Source: a bacterium
GTDB lineage: Bacteria; Actinomycetota; Humimicrobiia; Humimicrobiales; Humimicrobiaceae
Assembly: GCA_030611285.1 (NCBI GenBank)
Contig: JAUWQC010000044.1
Location: 1 to 7,742, forward strand
Direction of reading: 5' to 3'
Length of the DNA: 7,742 nucleotides
Below the pieces are notes generated by a model that had not been told where the DNA came from, did no database searches, and worked only from the letters and a program-made list of their open reading frames with translations. Within the stretch, counting starts at the first letter, position 1. Each line of letters opens with the position of its first letter. Below, piece by piece: positions 1 through 5,974 of this stretch. Both the position numbers and the translations under genes were made by a program.

Positions 1-703
1 ATATCTTTACCACCTGTGTATAGGAACCGGAAAGCCCCACCTCATCTTCATCTGCTTCCAATCTGGCTGCACCCCATACTGGTATTTCCGCACTTTTTGC
101 TTTAATCTTTCCCCGGAGTGAAGGAACCCTGGGGGTATTGATATCCTTTACCACTGATATTGCAGCAGGTAGATTTATTTCAAAAGTCTCGTATCTGTCT
201 TCCATAAGCCTCTTGACCTTCATCTTATTTCTGTTAATTTCAAGTATGCTGCTGGCATACCCTATAAAGGGAATATTTAGTCTCTGTGCAAGTTCCGGTC
301 CCACCTGACCAGTATCTCCATCCAAAGTCTGCTTGCCAAGAATAATTAGCCTGCAGTCTCCGATCTTATTTATAGCCTTTGCAAGAGTGGTGGAAGTAGC
401 CCAGGTATCAGCTCCGGCAAATGCCCTATCCGAAAGAAGAATTGCCCTGTCGACTCCCACCGATACAGCTTCCTTCAGTATCTCTTTAGACTGTGGCGGT
501 CCCATAGTCAAGGCAATTACCTCTACCTCCTCACCGTCGAATCTTTCCCTTATCCTTACTCCTTCTTCAATAGCATAAGCGTCAAAAGGATTTATTATAT
601 TCTCTATTCCTTCCCTTATCAGGGTATTGGTTTCAGGGTCAATTTTAATTTCCGTTGTACCCGGCACCTGTTTTATGCATACTGCAATTTTTATTTCAAT
701 CAC
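1..703 (-). CDS. etfB: Electron transfer flavoprotein beta subunit, 3' end cut by window edge
   Basis: EtfB pairs with EtfA to form the cytoplasmic flavoprotein that exchanges electrons with acyl-CoA dehydrogenases. The translation shows the family N-terminus (KIAVCIKQVPGTTEIKID, about residues 5-22), an INPFDAYAIEEG segment (37-48), the nucleotide-binding stretch GKQTLDGDTGQVGPE (123-137) and a region like the partner-recognition loop, INTPRVPSLRGKIKAK (188-203). 234 codons are visible, against roughly 250-265 in complete family members, so only the C-terminus is missing. It lies about 75 bases downstream of the acyl-CoA dehydrogenase gene on the same strand, so the two are probably co-transcribed, with etfA likely beyond the left edge. 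The start given is GTG at 703. The usual family start (M-K-I-A-V) falls instead on an ATA codon at 694-692. Whether this is a confurcating/bifurcating or an ordinary Etf cannot be read from this fragment. Confidence 0.95.
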   Translation of the reverse strand, partial: MIEIKIAVCIKQVPGTTEIKIDPETNTLIREGIENIINPFDAYAIEEGVRIRERFDGEEVEVIALTMGPPQSKEILKEAVSVGVDRAILLSDRAFAGADTWATSTTLAKAINKIGDCRLIILGKQTLDGDTGQVGPELAQRLNIPFIGYASSILEINRNKMKVKRLMEDRYETFEINLPAAISVVKDINTPRVPSLRGKIKAKSAEIPVWGAARLEADEDEVGLSGSYTQVVKI

Positions 704-705
704 CT
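699..705 (-). promoter_or_regulatory. Shine-Dalgarno-like AGGTGAT overlapping the annotated etfB GTG start
   Basis: On the minus strand the bases AGGTGAT match the 16S anti-Shine-Dalgarno complement well but include the GTG itself. They sit 4 bases upstream of the in-frame ATA codon that aligns with the usual EtfB initiator Met. The signal therefore points to initiation at or near 694 rather than at GTG 703. Initiation at ATA would be unusual, so the start remains open. Confidence 0.45.
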
Positions 706-778
706 GCCTGTATATAAATAAAAAAATCCCAGCTAATTAAAATATTTATAGAACTGGTATCATTCCGCCTGATTGTTT

Positions 779-1930
779 TTAGAGCACTCCTCTTTTTATC
801 ATATCAAGGGCAACTATATTTCTTAGTATCTGGTTGGTTCCTTCATAGATCTGTGTTATCTTTGCATCCCTCATCATCTTCTCTACGGGATATTCCTTCA
901 TAAAACCATAACCCCCGAATATCTGAATAACATCAGTAGTAACTTTCATAGCCATATCAGATGCAAATATCTTTGACATTGAAGAAAGTCTGGTAACATT
1001 CTTTTCTCCACTGTCAATTACTTTTGCCGCATGATAAACAAGTGCTCTGGCTGCTTCAATATTTGTAGCCATATCAGCAAGCATATGCTGAATTGACTGA
1101 AAAGAAGATATCGGAGTGCCAAACTGTTTCCTTACTTTAGAGTAATTTAAAGCCTCCTCTAATGCTGCCTGGGCAACCCCCACAGCCTGAGCGCCAACTG
1201 CTGGTCTGGACTGGTCAAAAGTTCTCATAGCAATTATAAAGCCCATTCCCTCACTGCCCAGTATGTTCTCTTTTGGCACCCTGCAGTCGGTAAAAATAAG
1301 CTCCCTTGTAGCCGAAGCCCTTATGCCCATCTTATCCTCTTTTTTTCCAAATTCAAAGCCTTCAGTTCCCTTTTCAACAATAATAGCACTTGCGCCCCTA
1401 ATCCCTTTTTCAGGGTTGGTCATAGCAAAAATGGTATAAATATCCGCTTCACCGCCGTTAGTTATCCACTGTTTGGTTCCATTTAAAATATAGAAGTCCC
1501 TGTCTTTTGAAGCTGTTGTCCTTATACTGCCGGCATCACTTCCTGCCTCCGCTTCTGTAAGCCCGAAAGCTGCCAGCTTATTGCCACTTGCCAGCTGCGG
1601 TAGGTATTTTTTCTTCTGCTCCTCATTTCCAGCTACAAGGATGGGTATGAGAGCAAGACCGGACGCTGCATAAGAAGTAGCAACACTCAAATCACCCCTG
1701 CTCAGTTCCTCAGCAGCCAGACACACTTCAAAAATACCGGTGCCCATACCTTCATATTCTTCGGGAATAAATAACCTGAAAAGGTCACTTTTGGCAATCT
1801 CCTTTATTATCTCCCAGGGAAATATTCCTTTCTCGTCCATTTCAGCTCTTACAGGAATTATTCTATCCTTTACGATCTGGCGGCAGATGTCCACTATCAT
1901 TTTTTGTTCTTCGGTTAAAAAGTATTTCAT
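779..1930 (-). CDS. Short-chain-type acyl-CoA dehydrogenase
   Basis: This FAD enzyme forms (or, with suitable Etf, reduces) the alpha-beta double bond of an acyl-CoA and exchanges electrons with Etf in the cytoplasm. The 383 residues match the usual length of butyryl-CoA dehydrogenase relatives (about 380). The N-terminal helical domain covers about 1-120. The first family signature LTEAEAGSD is at 124-132, KQWITNGG at 153-160, RKQFG at 267-271, and the second signature runs from QIFGGYGF (336-343) to IYEGTNQILR (361-370). Glu363 in YEGTNQ is the expected catalytic base. The ATG at 1930 is preceded by a G-rich ribosome site (CGGGGG ending 4 bases upstream). etfB follows on the same strand. 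The module diverges from the bioY operon. Substrate chain length cannot be assigned; butyryl-CoA or a branched short-chain acyl-CoA are plausible. Confidence 0.95.
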   Translation of the reverse strand: MKYFLTEEQKMIVDICRQIVKDRIIPVRAEMDEKGIFPWEIIKEIAKSDLFRLFIPEEYEGMGTGIFEVCLAAEELSRGDLSVATSYAASGLALIPILVAGNEEQKKKYLPQLASGNKLAAFGLTEAEAGSDAGSIRTTASKDRDFYILNGTKQWITNGGEADIYTIFAMTNPEKGIRGASAIIVEKGTEGFEFGKKEDKMGIRASATRELIFTDCRVPKENILGSEGMGFIIAMRTFDQSRPAVGAQAVGVAQAALEEALNYSKVRKQFGTPISSFQSIQHMLADMATNIEAARALVYHAAKVIDSGEKNVTRLSSMSKIFASDMAMKVTTDVIQIFGGYGFMKEYPVEKMMRDAKITQIYEGTNQILRNIVALDMIKRGVL

Positions 1931-1934
1931 AAAT

Positions 1935-1981
1935 CCCCCGATTATGATTAATTATAAAACCATTTTATAGAAAGACGGGGG
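1935..1981. repeat. CCCCCG/CGGGGG inverted repeat flanking the acd promoter
   Basis: CCCCCG at 1935-1940 and CGGGGG at 1976-1981 are six-base G+C arms in otherwise AT-rich DNA, 35 bases apart. They enclose the TATAAAA palindrome. The proximal arm is also the ribosome binding site of the acyl-CoA dehydrogenase gene. If a transcript started upstream of 1981, the arms could pair and hide that site. If it starts near 1957, only the DNA form is relevant. Confidence 0.4.
1953..1969. promoter_or_regulatory. Perfect 7+3+7 palindrome over the acd -10 region, possible operator
   Basis: TATAAAA-CCA-TTTTATA is an exact inverted repeat with 7-base arms. It overlaps the candidate -10 element of the acyl-CoA dehydrogenase promoter and is about 23 bases upstream of its start codon. 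Its size and place fit a dimeric repressor site, but AT-rich palindromes also arise by chance, and no regulator gene is in the window. Confidence 0.35.
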
Positions 1982-1991
1982 TATAATCCAA
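1964..1991 (-). promoter_or_regulatory. Candidate sigma-A-type promoter for the acyl-CoA dehydrogenase gene
   Basis: Reading the minus strand, TTGGAT (1991-1986) and TATAAA (1969-1964) are separated by 16 bases and lie about 34-61 bases upstream of the ATG. The match to TTGACA/TATAAT is moderate. A perfect palindrome overlaps the -10 element, as expected for a repressor-controlled promoter. A second TATAAT nearer the gene lacks a good -35. Confidence 0.4.
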
Positions 1992-1992
1992 T

Positions 1993-2076
1993 AGTTTCAC
2001 TATTTTAGGCTCTGGCCAGCCCGGAGGTAAATTTTTGTGGTGAAACTTTATACATATTGGAGCGTCTTACCTAAAA
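1993..2076 (+). promoter_or_regulatory. Dyad-rich segment in the divergent spacer, possible structured leader
   Basis: Several pairings are visible. AGTTTCAC (1993-2000) matches GTGAAACT (2040-2047). A GC-rich hairpin has stem CTCTGG/CCGGAG (2010-2015 with 2021-2026, one U-G pair) and a 5-base loop. TTTTAGG (2003-2009) and AGGTAA (2025-2030) can each pair with the overlapping CCTAAAA/TTACCT at 2067-2076, so those two helices exclude each other. I match it to no riboswitch family I know. It would lie upstream of the candidate bioY -10 element, so it is a leader only if a promoter lies before about 1990; otherwise it may be operator DNA. Confidence 0.25.
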
Positions 2077-2122
2077 GACTTTAAAGCTTAAGTATATGAC
2101 TTTTTAAGGACAGATATTTTTT

Positions 2123-2128
2123 TATAAT
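2123..2128 (+). promoter_or_regulatory. TATAAT -10 element just upstream of bioY
   Basis: A consensus TATAAT ends 10 bases before the bioY ATG; the sequence 17 bases upstream (CTTTTT, 2100-2105) is a poor -35. Transcription from here would leave only a few bases before the ATG, giving a nearly leaderless message. That fits the lack of any Shine-Dalgarno sequence before bioY. No clear BirA-type operator (TTGTAAAC-spacer-GTTTACAA) is seen. Confidence 0.35.
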
Positions 2129-2138
2129 CCAGAATTAA

Positions 2139-2777
2139 ATGGAAGGTTTTATTAATAATACAATAAATATAGAAAATAAAGGTGTAGGAGTTAAATCCTA
2201 TGACAATAAAATTACCACCAGTCTGGTATTCTCCTTAATCTTTGCAGTTCTTATGGCAATTTCGGCAAATTCATTTGTATATCTTCCTTTTACACCGGTT
2301 CCAATTACCATGCAGGTTTTAACTGTATTACTGTCCGGAATATTCCTGGGCAGCAGGTGGGCTCTTGCCAGCCAGACTATATATGTTTTTATGGGTCTTA
2401 TGGGACTTCCAGTTTTCAGCGGGTTTAAAAACGGAGCCATTGCCCTGACTGGGCCAACGGGCGGATATATAGTTGGATTTATGGTTGCTGCATTTGTCAC
2501 CGGATATTTATATGAAAATTCAGGCAAAAGGATAAATAATAATCCTTCAAGACACTTATTTGCCGGTTTCATTTCCTGTCTTGCCGGAGTGGTAGTGATT
2601 CATCTTTTTGGATTCATTCATCTATTTGGCTGCCTCTTTAGCCTAACAGGCACTAAATCAATTTCAGATACACTGACCAGGACCTGGAAATTAGGCACAC
2701 AGCCTTTTATAGCAATAGATTTTCTAAAAATTCTTATTGCACTTTCTATTCTAAATTTAAACAAGATTAAAAAATGA
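2139..2777 (+). CDS. bioY: BioY biotin transporter, substrate-binding membrane subunit
   Basis: BioY is the biotin-binding S component of energy-coupling-factor transporters in the cytoplasmic membrane; some BioY proteins work alone. The protein has about six hydrophobic segments (roughly 28-43, 56-72, 76-92, 108-125, 139-163, 189-206). It carries the family motif FTPVPITMQ (51-59) followed by LTVLLSGIFLG, the GPTGGY loop (105-110) and a C-terminal IDFLK (193-197), which corresponds to the conserved Asp/Lys of the last helix. At 212 residues it is slightly longer than usual because of a polar extension of about 25 residues at the N-terminus. A TAA lies immediately upstream of the ATG, which has no ribosome site; no better in-frame ATG precedes the first helix. 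Its TGA overlaps the next ATG by four bases (ATGA), so it is translationally coupled to the biotin-carrier gene it presumably serves. No EcfA/EcfT genes are nearby. Confidence 0.93.
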   Translation: MEGFINNTINIENKGVGVKSYDNKITTSLVFSLIFAVLMAISANSFVYLPFTPVPITMQVLTVLLSGIFLGSRWALASQTIYVFMGLMGLPVFSGFKNGAIALTGPTGGYIVGFMVAAFVTGYLYENSGKRINNNPSRHLFAGFISCLAGVVVIHLFGFIHLFGCLFSLTGTKSISDTLTRTWKLGTQPFIAIDFLKILIALSILNLNKIKK

Positions 2778-4627
2778 GAAAGATTAAAATAAACGACATC
2801 ACAATAAGGGATATATTCCAGAATACGGACCTGAGGAATATAGATACTCGAACATTCAATATCATTCTAGAACATTTCAACAGTACAAAATATGACAGCC
2901 TTGAGATACTGGGCGGTTCAAGTTTTGAAAAAATACTTGAAAGCAATCTTAATATGACACCGCTTGAGGTTGTTTCTTATATTAAAAATAAGATTCCATC
3001 CACTCCCCTGCAGATACTTATAGGAGCAAGAAACCTTGGAGGACTGGAAGTTTATTCAAACAGTATTATTAAAAGATTTATAAAGCAGTGCGTAAAAAAC
3101 GGGATTGATATATTCAGGGTATACGACTCATTAAATGACCTGGAAAATTTAAAATATACCATATCTACAATCGTAGAAAATGGCGCAGAGTGTCAGGGGA
3201 CTATAATATACGACTATCTGCAGGATACCGGCTTCTATATAAGAACTGCAAAAAATCTAAGAAAATATGGCTGCGCCAGCATATGCATAAAAGATGTCGA
3301 ATCGACAATACTTCCAAAAAAAGCAGCAGAGCTTTTTTCAAACTTGAGCAGCCAAATTGAAATTCCCAAATTTTTTTGTGCTCCAAACTTAAGGGGGCTT
3401 CAAATATTAAATTACTTTGAAGCGTGCACTAATGGTTGTGATGGAGTGGACTTGAGCCTTCTGCCCTCTTCATATAATGACTACAGCCCAACAGTATTTT
3501 CATACATTTTAAGTTTAAAGGATGCAGACATCTCACATAATCTGGACTGCGAAAAAGTGGTGCTGTTAAGTGAAAATATAAAAAAATATATCTATCCATA
3601 TATAAAGCAGGATTTATTTTCCACAAAGTTTATTCTAAACAATACCAATAAAAACCTTCTCCCAAAATGGCTAATTTCAAGTATCGGTAATCAGCTGCAG
3701 GAAATTGGTGAAATTAAAGCAATAGATTCTGTACTGGAAGAAGTTTCCAGGATAAAAAGCGAAATAGGCAACCCTTCGCTTTCCACTCCCATAGGCCAGA
3801 TTATAGCAAGTCAAGCCATACTGAATACTGTTATTTCTGACTTTAGATGGGAGATTCTATGCGATGAAATAAAAAAACTTATATGGGGGTATTTTGGAAA
3901 GCTTCCCAGAAAGGTAGATAAAAAAATTCTTGAAAAATTAGAAGATACAGCAGATGAAGAAAAGAGCAAGGTAAATCTGGAAGTTGAAGACATCTACGAG
4001 CAGTGCGCCAGTGAGCTGGAAAATCTCTCAGATAAAGATGAGGATATTTTAAGTTACTGCTTCTTTCCGGAAAAAACCAAAAAATTTCTTGAGAAAAAAA
4101 AGTACAGCCTGGAAAAAACTCCAGCAGGAAAAGATCTTGATTTTACCAAAACAGGACTTACCTTCAATGGCAGTAGAGCTGATTCAATTGCTAAATTAGA
4201 GAATCTTGATATCAAAAAATTAAGGGAAATAACTAGCCTGGTTGAAAGCAGTAATATAGAAGAAATAAAGCTGGAAGTAGAGGGTGTAAAAATATCCATA
4301 AATAACCCTAAATTCAGACTGCCGGAGCAGGACACAAGAAAGGAAGAAGAACCAGTATCTGCAGAAAAGAAATCTGGCGATTTAGTGGAAATCAAATCTC
4401 CTATTGTAGGTACATTTTATGCCGCATCCAGCCCGGACAGCCCCCCATTTGTAAATGTTGACAGCAGGGTTAAAAAAGGTGATACGCTGTGTATAATAGA
4501 AGCTATGAAGCTTATGAATAAGATTAACTCAGAGCATGACGGCCAGATAAAAGATATCCTGGTTTCCAATGAAGATGCTGTAGAATTTGACCAGACATTA
4601 ATGATTATAAAGAGAGATAAAAAGTAA
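2774..4627 (+). CDS. Fusion of a degenerate PycB/OadA-like carboxyltransferase barrel with an AccB-type biotin carboxyl carrier
   Basis: Residues 1-250 align with the TIM barrel of pyruvate carboxylase subunit B/oxaloacetate decarboxylase alpha: INDITIRDIFQN (6-17), LEILGGSSF (43-51), DIFRVYDSLND (112-122), SICIKDVES (169-177). Residues about 290-445 match the conserved PYC/OADA domain (LEEVSRIKSEIGNPSLSTP, 321-339; DILSYCFFPE, 424-433). Arg12-Asp13, Gln16 and the carbamate Lys173 are kept. The metal-binding HxH is replaced by Cys202-Ala-Pro204, a substrate Arg appears to be Gly84, and the SPVH loop and SQP motif are lost. Residues 472-512 resemble the AccB N-terminus, 515-536 form a charged linker, and 538-614 are a biotinyl domain with an AccB-type thumb (ASSPDSPPF, 551-559) and EAMKLM with biotin site Lys579. 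The gene overlaps bioY and is 4 bases from accC. It most likely carries carboxybiotin; activity of the barrel is doubtful. It could be annotated simply as pycB, oadA or accB. Confidence 0.88.
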   Translation: MRKIKINDITIRDIFQNTDLRNIDTRTFNIILEHFNSTKYDSLEILGGSSFEKILESNLNMTPLEVVSYIKNKIPSTPLQILIGARNLGGLEVYSNSIIKRFIKQCVKNGIDIFRVYDSLNDLENLKYTISTIVENGAECQGTIIYDYLQDTGFYIRTAKNLRKYGCASICIKDVESTILPKKAAELFSNLSSQIEIPKFFCAPNLRGLQILNYFEACTNGCDGVDLSLLPSSYNDYSPTVFSYILSLKDADISHNLDCEKVVLLSENIKKYIYPYIKQDLFSTKFILNNTNKNLLPKWLISSIGNQLQEIGEIKAIDSVLEEVSRIKSEIGNPSLSTPIGQIIASQAILNTVISDFRWEILCDEIKKLIWGYFGKLPRKVDKKILEKLEDTADEEKSKVNLEVEDIYEQCASELENLSDKDEDILSYCFFPEKTKKFLEKKKYSLEKTPAGKDLDFTKTGLTFNGSRADSIAKLENLDIKKLREITSLVESSNIEEIKLEVEGVKISINNPKFRLPEQDTRKEEEPVSAEKKSGDLVEIKSPIVGTFYAASSPDSPPFVNVDSRVKKGDTLCIIEAMKLMNKINSEHDGQIKDILVSNEDAVEFDQTLMIIKRDKK

Positions 4628-4631
4628 TTTT

Positions 4632-5972
4632 ATGTTTAAAAGGATACTTGTAGCAAACAGAGGGGAAATTGCAATAAGAATAATCAGAGCCTGCAGAGAA
4701 CTCGGCATCGAAAGCGTTTCAACATATTCAACCGCAGATAAGAACTCCATCCATACAAAACTTTCAGATAAAAGTATCTGCATCGGTTCCCCCCCTCCAG
4801 CCAAAAGCTACCTTAATATTGACAATATAATTACTGCGGCACAGGTTACCGGATGTGATGCTATTCATCCCGGCTATGGATTTCTAGCAGAAAATTCCAG
4901 ATTTGTAGATATCTGCAACCAGAATAATTTAATCTTCATAGGACCTCCGGCTGAAGTAATCTCACTTGCAGGAAATAAATCCAAAGCCATAGAGGTCATG
5001 AAAAAAAATAAAATACCGGTTATTCCCGGATCATCCGGTAATGTAAATAGAATAAATACAGCATTGAAGTTAAGCAGACGCCTGGGCTACCCGGTAATCA
5101 TAAAAGCATCCTTCGGCGGCGGAGGAAAAGGAATGAGGATCTGCAATAATAAAAAAGATATTAAAAATCATTTTCCACTGGCAAAATCCGAGTCAGAGTC
5201 TTCTTTCGGGAATGGTGAGGTTTATATTGAGAAATACATCTCAAAACCAAGACATATTGAATTCCAGATTATTGCAGATAATTATGGCAATATCGTATGT
5301 GTGGGAGAAAGGGAATGCTCTATTCAGAGAAGACACCAGAAACTCATTGAAGAAGCTCCTGCAGTAAATCTTCCCGCCAAAACCATCAGATTAATGCAGG
5401 AATTTGCAGTAAGAGCTGCCAGGATTATAGATTATAAAAACCTGGGAACCGTAGAATTTCTGGTAGATGATCAGGATAACTTTTATTTTATCGAGATAAA
5501 CACCAGAATTCAGGTAGAGCATCCTGTAACCGAAATGGTAACCAGTATCGATCTTGTAAAAGAACAGATAAAGATAGCTTCCGGCCAGAAGATTGATAAT
5601 CTGAGAGAAAATTATAATCCACAGGGTCATTGCATAGAGTTCAGGATTAATGCAGAGGATCCGGACAATGATTTCAGGCCCTGTCCCGGAAAGATAACAG
5701 AAAGTTTTCTGCCCGGTGGTCCCGGTGTAAGAGTTGATACTTTTATCAGTCCAAATTGTGAAGTCTCACCATTCTATGATTCTCTTATAGCCAAGCTGAT
5801 AGTCTGGGATAGCACCAGGGAGGAGGCAATCTTAAGATCGATAAGAGCTCTGGATGAATTCAGGATAGAAGGTATTAAGACTACAATACCCTTCTATAAA
5901 AAGATTATAAAAAATAAAAATTTTATATCAGGAAATATTCACACCCATTTCATTGAAGAAGAATTGAAATGA
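4632..5972 (+). CDS. accC: Biotin carboxylase, AccC/PycA type
   Basis: This ATP-grasp enzyme carboxylates the biotin of the carrier protein, using bicarbonate and ATP, in the cytoplasm. The 446 residues are full length for AccC (E. coli has 449). The N-terminal domain starts MFKRILVANRGEIAIRI, HPGYGFLAEN is at 79-88, and the glycine-rich loop FGGGGKGMR at 161-169. Residues matching the E. coli active site are present: Lys116, Lys158, His208, Lys237, Glu275, Glu288, Asn290, Arg292, Gln294, Val295, Glu296 and Arg338 (in GHCIEFRINAEDP, 332-344). The enzyme therefore looks active. It begins 4 bases after the carrier gene with only a weak, distant AGAGAG ribosome site, so coupled translation is likely. 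The matching carboxyltransferase is not evident, so the pathway (acetyl-CoA, propionyl-CoA or pyruvate carboxylase) is open. PycA is the main alternative name. Confidence 0.96.
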   Translation: MFKRILVANRGEIAIRIIRACRELGIESVSTYSTADKNSIHTKLSDKSICIGSPPPAKSYLNIDNIITAAQVTGCDAIHPGYGFLAENSRFVDICNQNNLIFIGPPAEVISLAGNKSKAIEVMKKNKIPVIPGSSGNVNRINTALKLSRRLGYPVIIKASFGGGGKGMRICNNKKDIKNHFPLAKSESESSFGNGEVYIEKYISKPRHIEFQIIADNYGNIVCVGERECSIQRRHQKLIEEAPAVNLPAKTIRLMQEFAVRAARIIDYKNLGTVEFLVDDQDNFYFIEINTRIQVEHPVTEMVTSIDLVKEQIKIASGQKIDNLRENYNPQGHCIEFRINAEDPDNDFRPCPGKITESFLPGGPGVRVDTFISPNCEVSPFYDSLIAKLIVWDSTREEAILRSIRALDEFRIEGIKTTIPFYKKIIKNKNFISGNIHTHFIEEELK

Positions 5973-5974
5973 TA

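Noticed and set aside
333..578. Plus-strand open frame of 81 codons inside etfB
   Set aside because: It is antisense to a clear EtfB reading frame, has no recognisable domain and no ribosome site.
2010..2036. GC-rich hairpin followed by ATTTTT as an intrinsic terminator
   Set aside because: The T-run is short and several bases away from the stem, and no gene ends upstream on that strand.
2040..2138. BirA operator upstream of bioY
   Set aside because: No pair of TTGTAAAC-like and GTTTACAA-like half-sites at the usual spacing was found.
2198..2572. Minus-strand 124-codon frame across bioY
   Set aside because: It is the antisense shadow of BioY; the plus-strand frame has full family motifs.
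4054..4395. Minus-strand Ser/Leu-rich 113-codon frame within the fusion gene
   Set aside because: The composition is what results from reading AT-rich Lys/Glu codons in reverse; the opposite frame is homologous to PycB and AccB throughout.
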